64,000 bases of DNA from Aulosira sp. FACHB-615. Its GTDB lineage: Bacteria; Cyanobacteriota; Cyanobacteriia; Cyanobacteriales; Nostocaceae. Below are positions 18,245 through 26,023 of this stretch, piece by piece. Numbering within the stretch: position 1 is the first letter of the stretch; the number at the start of each line of letters is the position of its first letter. Position numbers and translations under genes: made by a program. The DNA lies in contig NZ_JACJSE010000005.1 of the NCBI RefSeq assembly GCF_014698045.1, positions 186,001 to 250,000 of the forward strand. Reading direction: 5' to 3'. The notes under the pieces were generated by a model. The model was given only the letters and a program-made list of their open reading frames with translations. It was not told where the DNA came from and searched no databases.

Positions 18245-19336
18245 CTATCTCCCGACAACCAGAGATTTTTCTGGCTGTTCTTGTAGATTAATGCCTGATT
18301 TTAGCTGCTGACAAAGTTCATCTAATTCTGAATCTCGTTGCTTAATAATCTGTTGTGCTAATGTTATTAATCGAGCAATATTTTCTGGACTAGTATCATC
18401 CATATCGTCATTAGCTTCAGTTAACTGTCCTTGGAAACGATAGTATTGTTTAGGATAACCGTCAGCTTGTGGTAACATCTGCTCTAATTGACAAGCTACC
18501 GACTCACTACTACCATCCAAAGTAATACTCAGCAACGGTTGTACCCACTGAACCAAACCCCAATTTACAGCTTGATTGTAATTATATTGACGAAGCAGAG
18601 AGCCTGTACCTAATGAAACTACGAGAATATCATTGATAGTCAGGGGTTTTTTGTCAGGGTTTTGGGGATCAGGTCTAGCAGATGAAATTAAAGCTTCCAT
18701 AATTGCCAAAGATGTAGGATTATTGGCAAATACACCACCATCCACTAAAGCATAGTAACCGCTTTTCTCGCCGACAGTATCAATTTTATAAGGTTTGAAA
18801 TAAGTTGGTGCAGCAGAAGTAGCCATTCCTGCTTGCTTCATAGTGTAACCATCACAAATTTTGCGGAAGTTTTCGCCTAATTTTTGGTTTTTGACATTAT
18901 TGACAAAGAAAATCGGCATCCGTAATTCAATATCATAGCTAGTAATAAACAAGTCAGTTAGTGCTTTCTTGAGGGCAGTATCTTGCAAATATTCTGTTAA
19001 AACTTCGTCTCTGCCTTTGGAAGAATATTTGGCCTTGACAATATCATCAAGTTTGAAAGTTTTTGCTAGTGTAGATTCAGCAAAAATCCGCTTTCCTTCT
19101 TTGCGATAGATATTATTTAAATCTTCCGCCTTAAAATGTGGTTGATTGGGATGATGGGGATGAGGCTTGGTTAAACCAGCAGATAAAATCCCCCCGGTTG
19201 AGGTTCCAGCAATTAAATTAAATAGCTGACAAATTGGTTTACCTGCACGTTTTTCAATTTCCGCCAAAATAATTCCTGGGATGATACCGCGAATACCACC
19301 GCCATCAATCGACAATATTTTGTAGCGATAAGCCAT
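18245..19336 (-). CDS. patatin-like phospholipase
   Basis: A 363-residue serine lipid hydrolase of the patatin/CapV type. The anion hole is DGGGIRG (residues 11-17), the nucleophile elbow GTSTGG carries Ser46, and the catalytic aspartate is Asp199 in VDGGVFANNPT, so the Ser-Asp dyad is complete. Length and architecture match stand-alone patatins that act as acyl hydrolases or, with a CD-NTase, as CBASS effectors. No cyclase, Cap2/Cap3 or other CBASS partner is visible in the flanks, so a housekeeping lipase role is more likely. Both ends are insulated by hairpins (18179 and 19455). No signal peptide. Confidence 0.9.
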   Translation of the reverse strand: MAYRYKILSIDGGGIRGIIPGIILAEIEKRAGKPICQLFNLIAGTSTGGILSAGLTKPHPHHPNQPHFKAEDLNNIYRKEGKRIFAESTLAKTFKLDDIVKAKYSSKGRDEVLTEYLQDTALKKALTDLFITSYDIELRMPIFFVNNVKNQKLGENFRKICDGYTMKQAGMATSAAPTYFKPYKIDTVGEKSGYYALVDGGVFANNPTSLAIMEALISSARPDPQNPDKKPLTINDILVVSLGTGSLLRQYNYNQAVNWGLVQWVQPLLSITLDGSSESVACQLEQMLPQADGYPKQYYRFQGQLTEANDDMDDTSPENIARLITLAQQIIKQRDSELDELCQQLKSGINLQEQPEKSLVVGR

Positions 19337-19454
19337 ATAAACTCCTTTTTTGGCTGTTTTTTGCGAATCAAGCAGCCAAACTATCTGTAGATGTCTCCCA
19401 TAATATAGTTGCTATAAATACTATGCGTCCAGTATTATTTCTAACCGTTAACAT

Positions 19455-19499
19455 AAAAATAGAGACCTGAATTATTCAATAATCCAAGTCTCTATTTTT
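19455..19499 (-). terminator. terminator hairpin after pyruvate dehydrogenase E2
   Basis: AAAAATAGAGAC (19455-19466) pairs perfectly with GTCTCTATTTTT (19488-19499). The loop contains a second small stem (attatt/aataat). It lies 82 bp past the E2 stop codon and would end transcription before the patatin gene. Confidence 0.7.
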
Positions 19500-19580
19500 G
19501 ATTTTATTAATTCAGTGTTATCGGTCAGAGGATCATAAATTCAGGCACAAATCTCAAATTCTTCTGCCTGCTGTCATAAG

Positions 19581-20882
19581 TTACAGTGTTAAAGATTGGG
19601 CGTTAGTTTCAATCAACTTCGCCAAGTCTTGCAGGAAGGCGGCGGCGTGAGCGCCATAAATAATGCGGTGATCACATGTGATATTAACCTGCATTTGTTG
19701 ACGCACTCCAAATAAACCATCGGGAGTAGCAACTAGTTGGGAACGAGCCGCACCGATCGCCAGAATTGAACCTTGTCCTGGTGGTAAAATTGCATCAAAA
19801 GTATCGACACCAAACATCCCCAAGTTAGACAGGGTAAACGTACCACTGTTGTATTCATCTGGTTGTAATTGTTTGGCGCGAGCGCGGTCTACTAAAGATT
19901 TCCAATTGCGTGAGAGAGAATAAATATCTACCATATCTGCATTCCGCAATACAGGTGTGATCAATCCTCCGTCATCCATTGCCACAGCGACAGAAATATT
20001 AATATCAGAATGGTAGACGATTCCTTGCTCAGAATAGCTGGCGTTGATTAAGGGATGTTTTTGTAATGTAACTGCAACAGCTTTCGCCAGTAGTGCAGTC
20101 ATGGTCACGCCTTTTGATTTAATTTGTTTGTAAAGCTTATCTAAACCATCGGTGGTAATGGTGTAGCCGACACGGAAAACAGGTACAGCTAAACTCGCAA
20201 CCATACCCCGCACTACAGCATTTTGCAGAGTCGTGAAAGGTACAACTTGACCAGAAACTGCACTGCTGGCGGCGGCGGGAACTGGTGCGGGTGCTGCTGG
20301 GGCTGGTGCTGCTGGTTGAACTGGTGCAACAGTTGGTGCAGGGGTTACGGGGGCTGCTGGTTTAGCCTTACCTACTACAGCTTCCACATCTTCAGCCACA
20401 ATGCGACCATAGGGGCCACTACCTTTGAGGCTAGTTAAATCAACTTTTAATTCTTTTGCTAACTTGCGAGCGCGGGGGGAAGCGACGAGTCTACCTTCTT
20501 TGTGGTTCGAGCCGTTACCGTTTTGGGCGGCGGCGGTGGGTGCGCCGACAGCTGCTGTTGCTGGTACTTTTTCAGGCGCAGGAGTTGTCGCCGCAGTGCT
20601 ACCGGAATTAGCGAGAGATTTTGCAGCTTCAATTTCTGCTTCAGTTTCAGCTACATAAGCGATCGCACTACCTACAGCCGCAGTGCCACCAGCATCTACA
20701 ATGATGTGAGCTAGATAACCTTCATAAAAGGTTTCTACATCCATGTCTGCCTTATCTGACTCGACAACCACCACTGTCTCGCCCTTTTCCACTTTATCCC
20801 CTGGCGATTTTACCCAAGAAACAATTTTACCTTCGGTCATGGTGGAACTAAGCGCCGGCATGAATATTTCGTGAATGCTCAT
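19581..20882 (-). CDS. pdhC: dihydrolipoamide acetyltransferase (pyruvate dehydrogenase E2)
   Basis: A 433-residue E2 core of the pyruvate dehydrogenase complex, which moves the acetyl group from lipoyl to CoA. Domain order is one lipoyl domain with Lys44 in VESDKADMDVE, an Ala/Pro linker, a peripheral-subunit-binding domain (about 132-167, VASPRARKLAKELKVD ... GPYGRIVAEDV), a second long Ala/Pro linker (about 172-212) and the catalytic domain. The active-site histidine lies in ITCDHRIIYGAHAAAF near the C-terminus, with Tyr in place of Asp in DHRxxDG, as is common in cyanobacterial/plastid E2. E1 and E3 genes are not in the window. Translation starts at ATG 20882. Confidence 0.94.
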   Translation of the reverse strand: MSIHEIFMPALSSTMTEGKIVSWVKSPGDKVEKGETVVVVESDKADMDVETFYEGYLAHIIVDAGGTAAVGSAIAYVAETEAEIEAAKSLANSGSTAATTPAPEKVPATAAVGAPTAAAQNGNGSNHKEGRLVASPRARKLAKELKVDLTSLKGSGPYGRIVAEDVEAVVGKAKPAAPVTPAPTVAPVQPAAPAPAAPAPVPAAASSAVSGQVVPFTTLQNAVVRGMVASLAVPVFRVGYTITTDGLDKLYKQIKSKGVTMTALLAKAVAVTLQKHPLINASYSEQGIVYHSDINISVAVAMDDGGLITPVLRNADMVDIYSLSRNWKSLVDRARAKQLQPDEYNSGTFTLSNLGMFGVDTFDAILPPGQGSILAIGAARSQLVATPDGLFGVRQQMQVNITCDHRIIYGAHAAAFLQDLAKLIETNAQSLTL

Positions 20883-21117
20883 ATATGGTGGTTTCAGAAT
20901 CGATAAATAATTTATGGACTTTAACAGCTTTTGCCAGATCGAATTGTATCTTGGCTAGAGAGTTTTAGACTTTCTATTTTATGTCACCGCGCAGTCAACA
21001 ATATCTGGACGGCGCTGAAAATTATTAATTCTCGCCTATTGTTGCAGCTTGTACCGTTTTACTTTAAGCATGATACAAATGGACAAGCAGAAGGAGCAGC
21101 ACCTCGACTCCAGTCTC

Positions 21118-22722
21118 CTACGGAGACGATTGCTCACCTGCTACATTTCTAATAACTTCCACATCTAACTCTAATATCTCAGCTACTTCTTCTACACTCA
21201 TTCCACGTTGCAGCAGTTTGGCAACCATTTCTGTTTTAACTTCTTCCCTAGCTTCTTCTTTTAAATCTTGATATGCTTTATTGTGTCTTAATTTACTGAG
21301 TGCCTTCCTCCGATTCTTCCAAGCTTCGTAGTCATCTGGTTGAATTTCTAAAGCTTTATCGTAGGAGGCGATCGCTTCTTCATAATGTCCTGATTCCCTG
21401 AGCGCATTCCCTCGATTGTTCCAAGCTTCGTAGTCATCTGGTTTAATTTCTAAAGCTTTATCGTAGGAGGCGATCGCTTCTTCATGACATCCTGATTTCC
21501 TGAGCGTATTCCCCCGATTTTTCCAAACTAGGTGGTCGTCAGGTTTAAATTCTAAAGCTTTATCGTAGGAGGCGATCGCATCTTCATAACGTCCTAAATT
21601 CCTGAGCGCAATCCCCAGATTGTACCAAGCTTCGTGATAATCAGGTTTAAATTCTAAAGCTTGATCGTAAGATGCGATCGCATCTTTATAGCGTCCTAAT
21701 GTCTGTAGAGCATACCCCAGATTGTACCAAGCATAGTGGTAATCAGGTTTAAATTCTAAAGCTTGATCGTAAGATGCGATCGCTTCTTCGTAGCGTCCTA
21801 AATTAAATAGCGCAATCCCCCGGTTGTTCCAAGCTTTGGGGTAATTAGGTTTAATTGTTGAAGCTTTGTTGAAAGATTTGATCGCTTCTTCATAGCGTCC
21901 TAAATTTCCTAATGCAATCCCTCTGTTTTCCCATGCTTGGTGGTCATCATATTTAATTTCTAAGGCTTTGTCGAAAGATGCGATCGCTTCTTTGTAACCT
22001 TGTCCAGCAAAATGCAAATTTCCCAGCTTACGTAGTAAAACACATTGTCGTTCAGGTGTTTGATTGTCTTCTGCAATTAATTCTTGAATTTTGAGTATTT
22101 CTTTAGTTCTTTCTTCTGGCGTGAGACTGAGATATCTATCATAATCTCCCTCCTGAATAACGCGCGATGACTCTTGTGCTAATGTTTCCGAATCCATAGG
22201 AAATTCAAACAAACCAGAACGCCAATCAAAAAAATCTGGCGCACGTTGAATAAAATATTTAATTGCAAATATCGGTAGCAAGAACACAAAACAGATATTA
22301 AATTTATCCTTTAACCGTTCTCGTTGTTGGTTCAGGTTTATTAAAATAGGTGGTACACCTTTCCAACTGTATGAATAAATATCTTTACTCTGCCAACCCT
22401 GTAAGCTTTTGCATTCTTCATATTCATAAAATGAATGCTCTAAACCTGTAATAAATAAAATATTGATTTCTGATTTATTCTCTAAATTATCAATTATTTC
22501 ATATAAATTATTTACTGCTTGCTGAAGTCGCAATATTTGAATATTTTTATTACTAATATCTGTTTTTACCTTGGTAATTAACTGCTCACCCCCAGCCGGA
22601 GAGCAACGCACAAATAATAATCCAAATCCTTCTGTAAAGTTAAGAGTACGCACTAAGGCTTGATATTCTTCTTCTGCTTGTGATGGTAAATCCTGATCCC
22701 AATCAGTTAGTTCTAATGACAT
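21118..22722 (-). CDS. TPR protein with N-terminal NTPase-like domain (partner of the 23003 ATPase)
   Basis: A 534-residue protein. Residues about 1-180 are an alpha/beta domain with strands GFGLLFVRC, INILFITGLEHS and ICFVFLLPIFAIKYFIQRAPDFFDWRSGLF. The order (strand, degenerate loop SPAGGEQ, Walker-B-like strand, sensor-like strand) suggests a P-loop NTPase fold without a working Walker A. Residues about 235-480 are seven or so 34-residue TPRs (AWENRGIALGNLGRYEEAIKS and similar). The tail RGMSVEEVAEILELDVEVI resembles the helical tail of Rpn/PD-(D/E)XK nuclease-type proteins. The same N-domain occurs in the protein at 34547. The upstream gene encodes the partner ATPase. Function unknown. 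Confidence 0.8.
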   Translation of the reverse strand: MSLELTDWDQDLPSQAEEEYQALVRTLNFTEGFGLLFVRCSPAGGEQLITKVKTDISNKNIQILRLQQAVNNLYEIIDNLENKSEINILFITGLEHSFYEYEECKSLQGWQSKDIYSYSWKGVPPILINLNQQRERLKDKFNICFVFLLPIFAIKYFIQRAPDFFDWRSGLFEFPMDSETLAQESSRVIQEGDYDRYLSLTPEERTKEILKIQELIAEDNQTPERQCVLLRKLGNLHFAGQGYKEAIASFDKALEIKYDDHQAWENRGIALGNLGRYEEAIKSFNKASTIKPNYPKAWNNRGIALFNLGRYEEAIASYDQALEFKPDYHYAWYNLGYALQTLGRYKDAIASYDQALEFKPDYHEAWYNLGIALRNLGRYEDAIASYDKALEFKPDDHLVWKNRGNTLRKSGCHEEAIASYDKALEIKPDDYEAWNNRGNALRESGHYEEAIASYDKALEIQPDDYEAWKNRRKALSKLRHNKAYQDLKEEAREEVKTEMVAKLLQRGMSVEEVAEILELDVEVIRNVAGEQSSP

Positions 22723-22813
22723 AGTTTTAACTGTTTGATGCTTGATAGTTTCAGAGCATGTTTTAAAAATTCTATGTTATGGTTTTAATCCAATTAATAC
22801 CCCCCTTAATCCC

Positions 22814-22978
22814 CCCTTGTAAAGGGGGGAAACAATTCCCTCTCCTTTATAAGGGGAGGGTTAGGGTGGGGTAATTCAAGTGCTGGTAATGATTCAACAA
22901 ATTGTGTGTACACCGAAGCTAGTAAAGGGGGGAAACAATTCCCTCCCCTTTACAAGGGGAGGGTTAGGGTGGGGTAAA
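22814..22978. repeat. two direct copies of a hairpin repeat between ATPase and TPR genes
   Basis: Two roughly 53-bp copies (about 22818-22874 and 22924-22976) share aaaggggggaaacaattccc, then ctttayaaggggagggttag and ggtggggtaa. Each copy contains complementary ccctcycctt and aaggggaggg arms. It separates two genes whose paralogues at 36906-36949 overlap, so it looks like a later insertion. Confidence 0.85.
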
Positions 22979-23002
22979 AATCTTTAACAGTGTTGCATTC
23001 AT

Positions 23003-24340
23003 CTATCCTGGATACAATCGATTAAAGGTATCTTGAAATTCTTTAATTCCCTTAATCAGAGGATGAATATCATACCAAACTTGACTTTCTCCATCTCCAT
23101 TTAAATAACGATATTCTAAAATACAGCGATTAAATAATAAATCTCGATACAGTGAATCATTTACTATCTCTTTAGAATAATGCACAGTTGCCAGTGCTTC
23201 CCATTGATTAGAAAAAACTGTATTGCGATAAGTATTTCGCAACTCGCTAACAGAACGCAGTAAGGCTCTGGTAGGGATGGGTAGAGAGTTAGTGTATTTA
23301 ATCGCCTCCTTCATTAATAATAATAAATTTCTCACATGACCTCCACTCATTAAGCATAGTCTTTCTAATGCTCCTCGCTCTTCAAACATATCGACAATAG
23401 ATAAACTAGGGTCTATCAAATTCAGGCGTTTTTGTAAAATTTCTGTAACTTTATTAATACCCCGTTGGTATGGTTGATTATCAGGCGTTTGCACCATAAT
23501 CATCGGCAATACCTGAGTACTACCATAGGTATTAGCGAGGTCGGCGGCGCGATTAGAATACAGTAAAGAAATTGGTACTGTGTACAGCAAATGACAATCT
23601 AAAGCTTGGAGTTGTTCGCTACGATCTAGAAAAATTTGGTCGTGATTGCTGCGTCCATCTTCTTGCGGTATGGGTACAATTCGGTCTAAGTTATCAGCAA
23701 TTAATACTAGTTGAGAATATCCTTCAGGTAAGTGCTTTTTAGCATCTTGAATAAACTCATTTAACGCCGCAATTAAAGTAACTGTATGGGGATTAATCTG
23801 TTCTCGAATTTTTTGGCGTTGAGTTGGTTCTGTTCGCAAATTTGCTGTTAATTTAGCAAATTGAGAAATCTGAGCTTCTATACTTAAACTTTCTAAAGAA
23901 ACTTTAGTGAGTGCTAAATCTTTTAAATCTTGCCAACGTTCTTGTAACCAATTCAACAAAACAGTTGGGGGAGTGCTATCTTTTAATGCTTCTACTAGGT
24001 GGCGGGTACAAGCTAACAAAATATCAGTATATTGAGCATCTTCTGGGTCAATATCTTCTTCATCGGCGGGAAAATAAACTACAAAGCAACCTTCGTCATC
24101 TAAAAATTTCTGTAACCGCAGCAATTCTGTAGATTTCCCCGCACCGCGATGACCTGCATACAGTTGCGAGGTCATTCTGTCTGAGTATAAAATCTCTCTG
24201 CCGATTTCTACTAATATATCGCCGTCGCCCCGCACTTCTGAACAATCAACATAAGCCGGATCTCCTGCTGGTAGAGGGCGGAACGGGTCAAAAACATTAT
24301 ATATCCGCTTTAAAAGCGCAAAATTCGAGGTCATAAACAT
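23003..24340 (-). CDS. AAA-like P-loop ATPase, module 1
   Basis: A 445-residue ATPase. The Walker A motif is GHRGAGKST (residues 63-71) and Walker B is LVLIADNLDR (211-220, two aspartates). A sensor-like strand follows in LLYTVPISLLYSN. The N-terminus NVFDPFRPLPAGDPAYVDCSEVRGD is a conserved leader of this cyanobacterial ATP-binding family. The C-terminal part is helical (GGHVRNLLLLMKEAI, then a winged-helix-like end), as in ORC/Cdc6- or STAND-type ATPases. It shows clear similarity to the protein at 36906 (GHRGxGKSTEL; DNLDRxxP; GGHxRxLxxxxxxAI). It precedes the TPR protein by 280 bp. ATG at 24340 or 24334. Confidence 0.85.
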   Translation of the reverse strand: MFMTSNFALLKRIYNVFDPFRPLPAGDPAYVDCSEVRGDGDILVEIGREILYSDRMTSQLYAGHRGAGKSTELLRLQKFLDDEGCFVVYFPADEEDIDPEDAQYTDILLACTRHLVEALKDSTPPTVLLNWLQERWQDLKDLALTKVSLESLSIEAQISQFAKLTANLRTEPTQRQKIREQINPHTVTLIAALNEFIQDAKKHLPEGYSQLVLIADNLDRIVPIPQEDGRSNHDQIFLDRSEQLQALDCHLLYTVPISLLYSNRAADLANTYGSTQVLPMIMVQTPDNQPYQRGINKVTEILQKRLNLIDPSLSIVDMFEERGALERLCLMSGGHVRNLLLLMKEAIKYTNSLPIPTRALLRSVSELRNTYRNTVFSNQWEALATVHYSKEIVNDSLYRDLLFNRCILEYRYLNGDGESQVWYDIHPLIKGIKEFQDTFNRLYPG

Positions 24341-24869
24341 GAGTCGCTGAATTTAGCGTCATATTATCGCAAATTTGCGGAGATAGGTAGGTTAGTAAAT
24401 CTTACAGCAGATTCGATGTTTATGAGGTACAGCAACTGATTGGAAAAAGTAATGAGTATTAAGTAATGAGTAACGAGTCAGAAATTTATTTATTACTCAT
24501 TACTTAATACTCACGGTGTACCTCGCTTGCTTCAAAAGTGCTGTAAGTAGCCAGATGATGGTGCGTGAGGCGCTGGTATATAGTTTTGGTGATGAATGAA
24601 TGAGCTACACAGTCTGCGCCTCACACACCCTACAGGAATTAATCTTTTAGTATTTGTGGATAAATGTTTACAGGAACTTTCAGGTGCAATAAGAGTCCGT
24701 ATGTATTGCTTTTTGACAACTTGAGCGAAGTCGAAATGCGTCTTCTAGATAATTATGTAAACTTACTTATCAGGATTTTGTTCTTAGGGACGTGTATAGG
24801 ATCAATGGTTTAACTTGAATTTAAAATTCAGAATTAACAATTAGTTCTGTAGGAAATTTTTGTAAGCTT
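24341..24869. other. 529-bp intergenic region
   Basis: Divergent spacer between the ATPase (reverse) and the secreted/anchored protein (forward). It contains the repeat words agtaatgagtattaagtaatgag and its partial inverse attactcattacttaat (about 24453-24510), which can pair, and a segment with two gtgaggcgctgg/gcgcctcac complementary words (24573-24640). No gene recognised. Confidence 0.5.
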
Positions 24870-25394
24870 ATGCTGTCAGGCAAGTGGAAGTTTCTGAGGA
24901 TTTTATTACTCAGTATTTTTATTACTGCTGCTACTAGTGTTTATATCACTCAACATCAACCTCCGGCAACAGTTATTAATACTGAAAATCCCGAAAAAGA
25001 ACAATTTTCAGTGATACAACATTCTGAAAATCATCTGGTTTATCCAGAGCGAGTTAACTATAAATCTATACCATTAACAAGTCTTAATTCGGCTCTGCAA
25101 GGGAGTGACCCCAAAACTCTGGCGTTAAATGCGATTGAAGATGTGGGGGAAGAGAAAGGAATTCGTAAGGTTGAAGTGATTTATCCGCAACCTAATCAAG
25201 CTTTAGTGACGATTACACATATTCCCCAAAACAGTGCTGCTGTAACGGCGATTAAATATCGGGTGGAGATGAATACTTTTGGCCGATCGCTTTTAGTTAG
25301 TTCTCCGCCTGTCTGGGAAATTATCTGGGCTGGCTCCCAGATACAATGTAAATCTGGGAGTCGCCAAAGTAAAAGTCTGAAGTGTGAAGTATGA
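24870..25394 (+). CDS. membrane-anchored or secreted hypothetical protein
   Basis: A 174-residue protein with one N-terminal hydrophobic segment (FLRILLLSIFITAATSVYI, residues 8-26), either a signal anchor or an uncleaved signal peptide. The soluble part alternates short strands (VEVIYPQPNQALVTITHIP; AAVTAIKYRVEMN) and ends KSGSRQSKSLKCEV. Two cysteines occur near the C-terminus. No known family recognised. The start ATG is at 24870; no strong ribosome-binding site is visible. The stop is followed at once by a long inverted repeat. Confidence 0.65.
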   Translation: MLSGKWKFLRILLLSIFITAATSVYITQHQPPATVINTENPEKEQFSVIQHSENHLVYPERVNYKSIPLTSLNSALQGSDPKTLALNAIEDVGEEKGIRKVEVIYPQPNQALVTITHIPQNSAAVTAIKYRVEMNTFGRSLLVSSPPVWEIIWAGSQIQCKSGSRQSKSLKCEV

Positions 25395-25437
25395 AGTATA
25401 AAATTTTCAGATTTCATACTTCATATTTCACACTTTA
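25377..25437. terminator. inverted repeat between convergent genes
   Basis: agtgtgaagtatgaagtat (from about 25380) is complementary to atacttcatatttcacact (25416-25434), separated by a short AT-rich loop. It overlaps the 3' end of the forward gene and lies just before the end of the reverse ylqD-like gene, so it may serve as a bidirectional terminator. The same sequence family recurs at 63083-63235. Confidence 0.6.
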
Positions 25438-25438
25438 T

Positions 25439-25888
25439 TTAGATATCTCCGCGAATATCTTCAATAATGCCGTCACGGATGACGATTTCAACTTGCATTT
25501 TGCTAATTAAGTTATCACCTTTTTCGACACGGAAAAATCCTTCCATTTGAAATTGGTTAACTTCTTGATCTAACTCCAGCAGTTGTACTTGCTGAAGGTT
25601 TTGCAGCATTTGGTTTTTCTGCTCTAGGAATTCGCTTTTCTTTTGATTAACTTGCAGTTGGATGTTGTCGATTTGTTGCAGAGTTTGGGGGCTAGGTGGT
25701 TGGATACTTTGCTTTTGAATGGCTGCGATCGCTCTTTGTCCTTCGAGGTCTAGTTGCTGCAATTGCTGATCAAGTTGATTGATCTGGGCTTGTAATTGCT
25801 GTTGTACTTCCTCTTTCCACAAAGGAGTTACAATCACTTTGACATTGACGATGCGCTTCAAAAGTAGTTGGGGGTTGGAAAGATCCAT
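25439..25888 (-). CDS. YlqD family protein
   Basis: A 149-residue glutamine-rich coiled-coil protein. The N-terminal strand LLLKRIVNVKVIVTPLWKEEVQQQL is followed by a long heptad helix (about residues 25-108, dense in Q and L), and the C-terminus is a small beta unit with GDNLISKMQVEIVIRDGIIEDI. This order (short strand, coiled coil, C-terminal beta hairpin with IRDG) matches YlqD (DUF2869), known from Bacillus and cyanobacteria and without a defined role. It is 135 bp downstream of the acyl-ACP synthetase gene in the same direction. Confidence 0.78.
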   Translation of the reverse strand: MDLSNPQLLLKRIVNVKVIVTPLWKEEVQQQLQAQINQLDQQLQQLDLEGQRAIAAIQKQSIQPPSPQTLQQIDNIQLQVNQKKSEFLEQKNQMLQNLQQVQLLELDQEVNQFQMEGFFRVEKGDNLISKMQVEIVIRDGIIEDIRGDI

Positions 25889-26023
25889 ATTTCGCGTTCA
25901 CTCTATAAAGTTTGCATTGGAAATTATCAACAAAGAAATCAGGGTGTCAGTAGTCAGAACTCAGAATGTAACTGTTTTTCATCAATTCTGAATTCTGAAT
26001 TCTTGACTCTGAATTCTGCTTTA

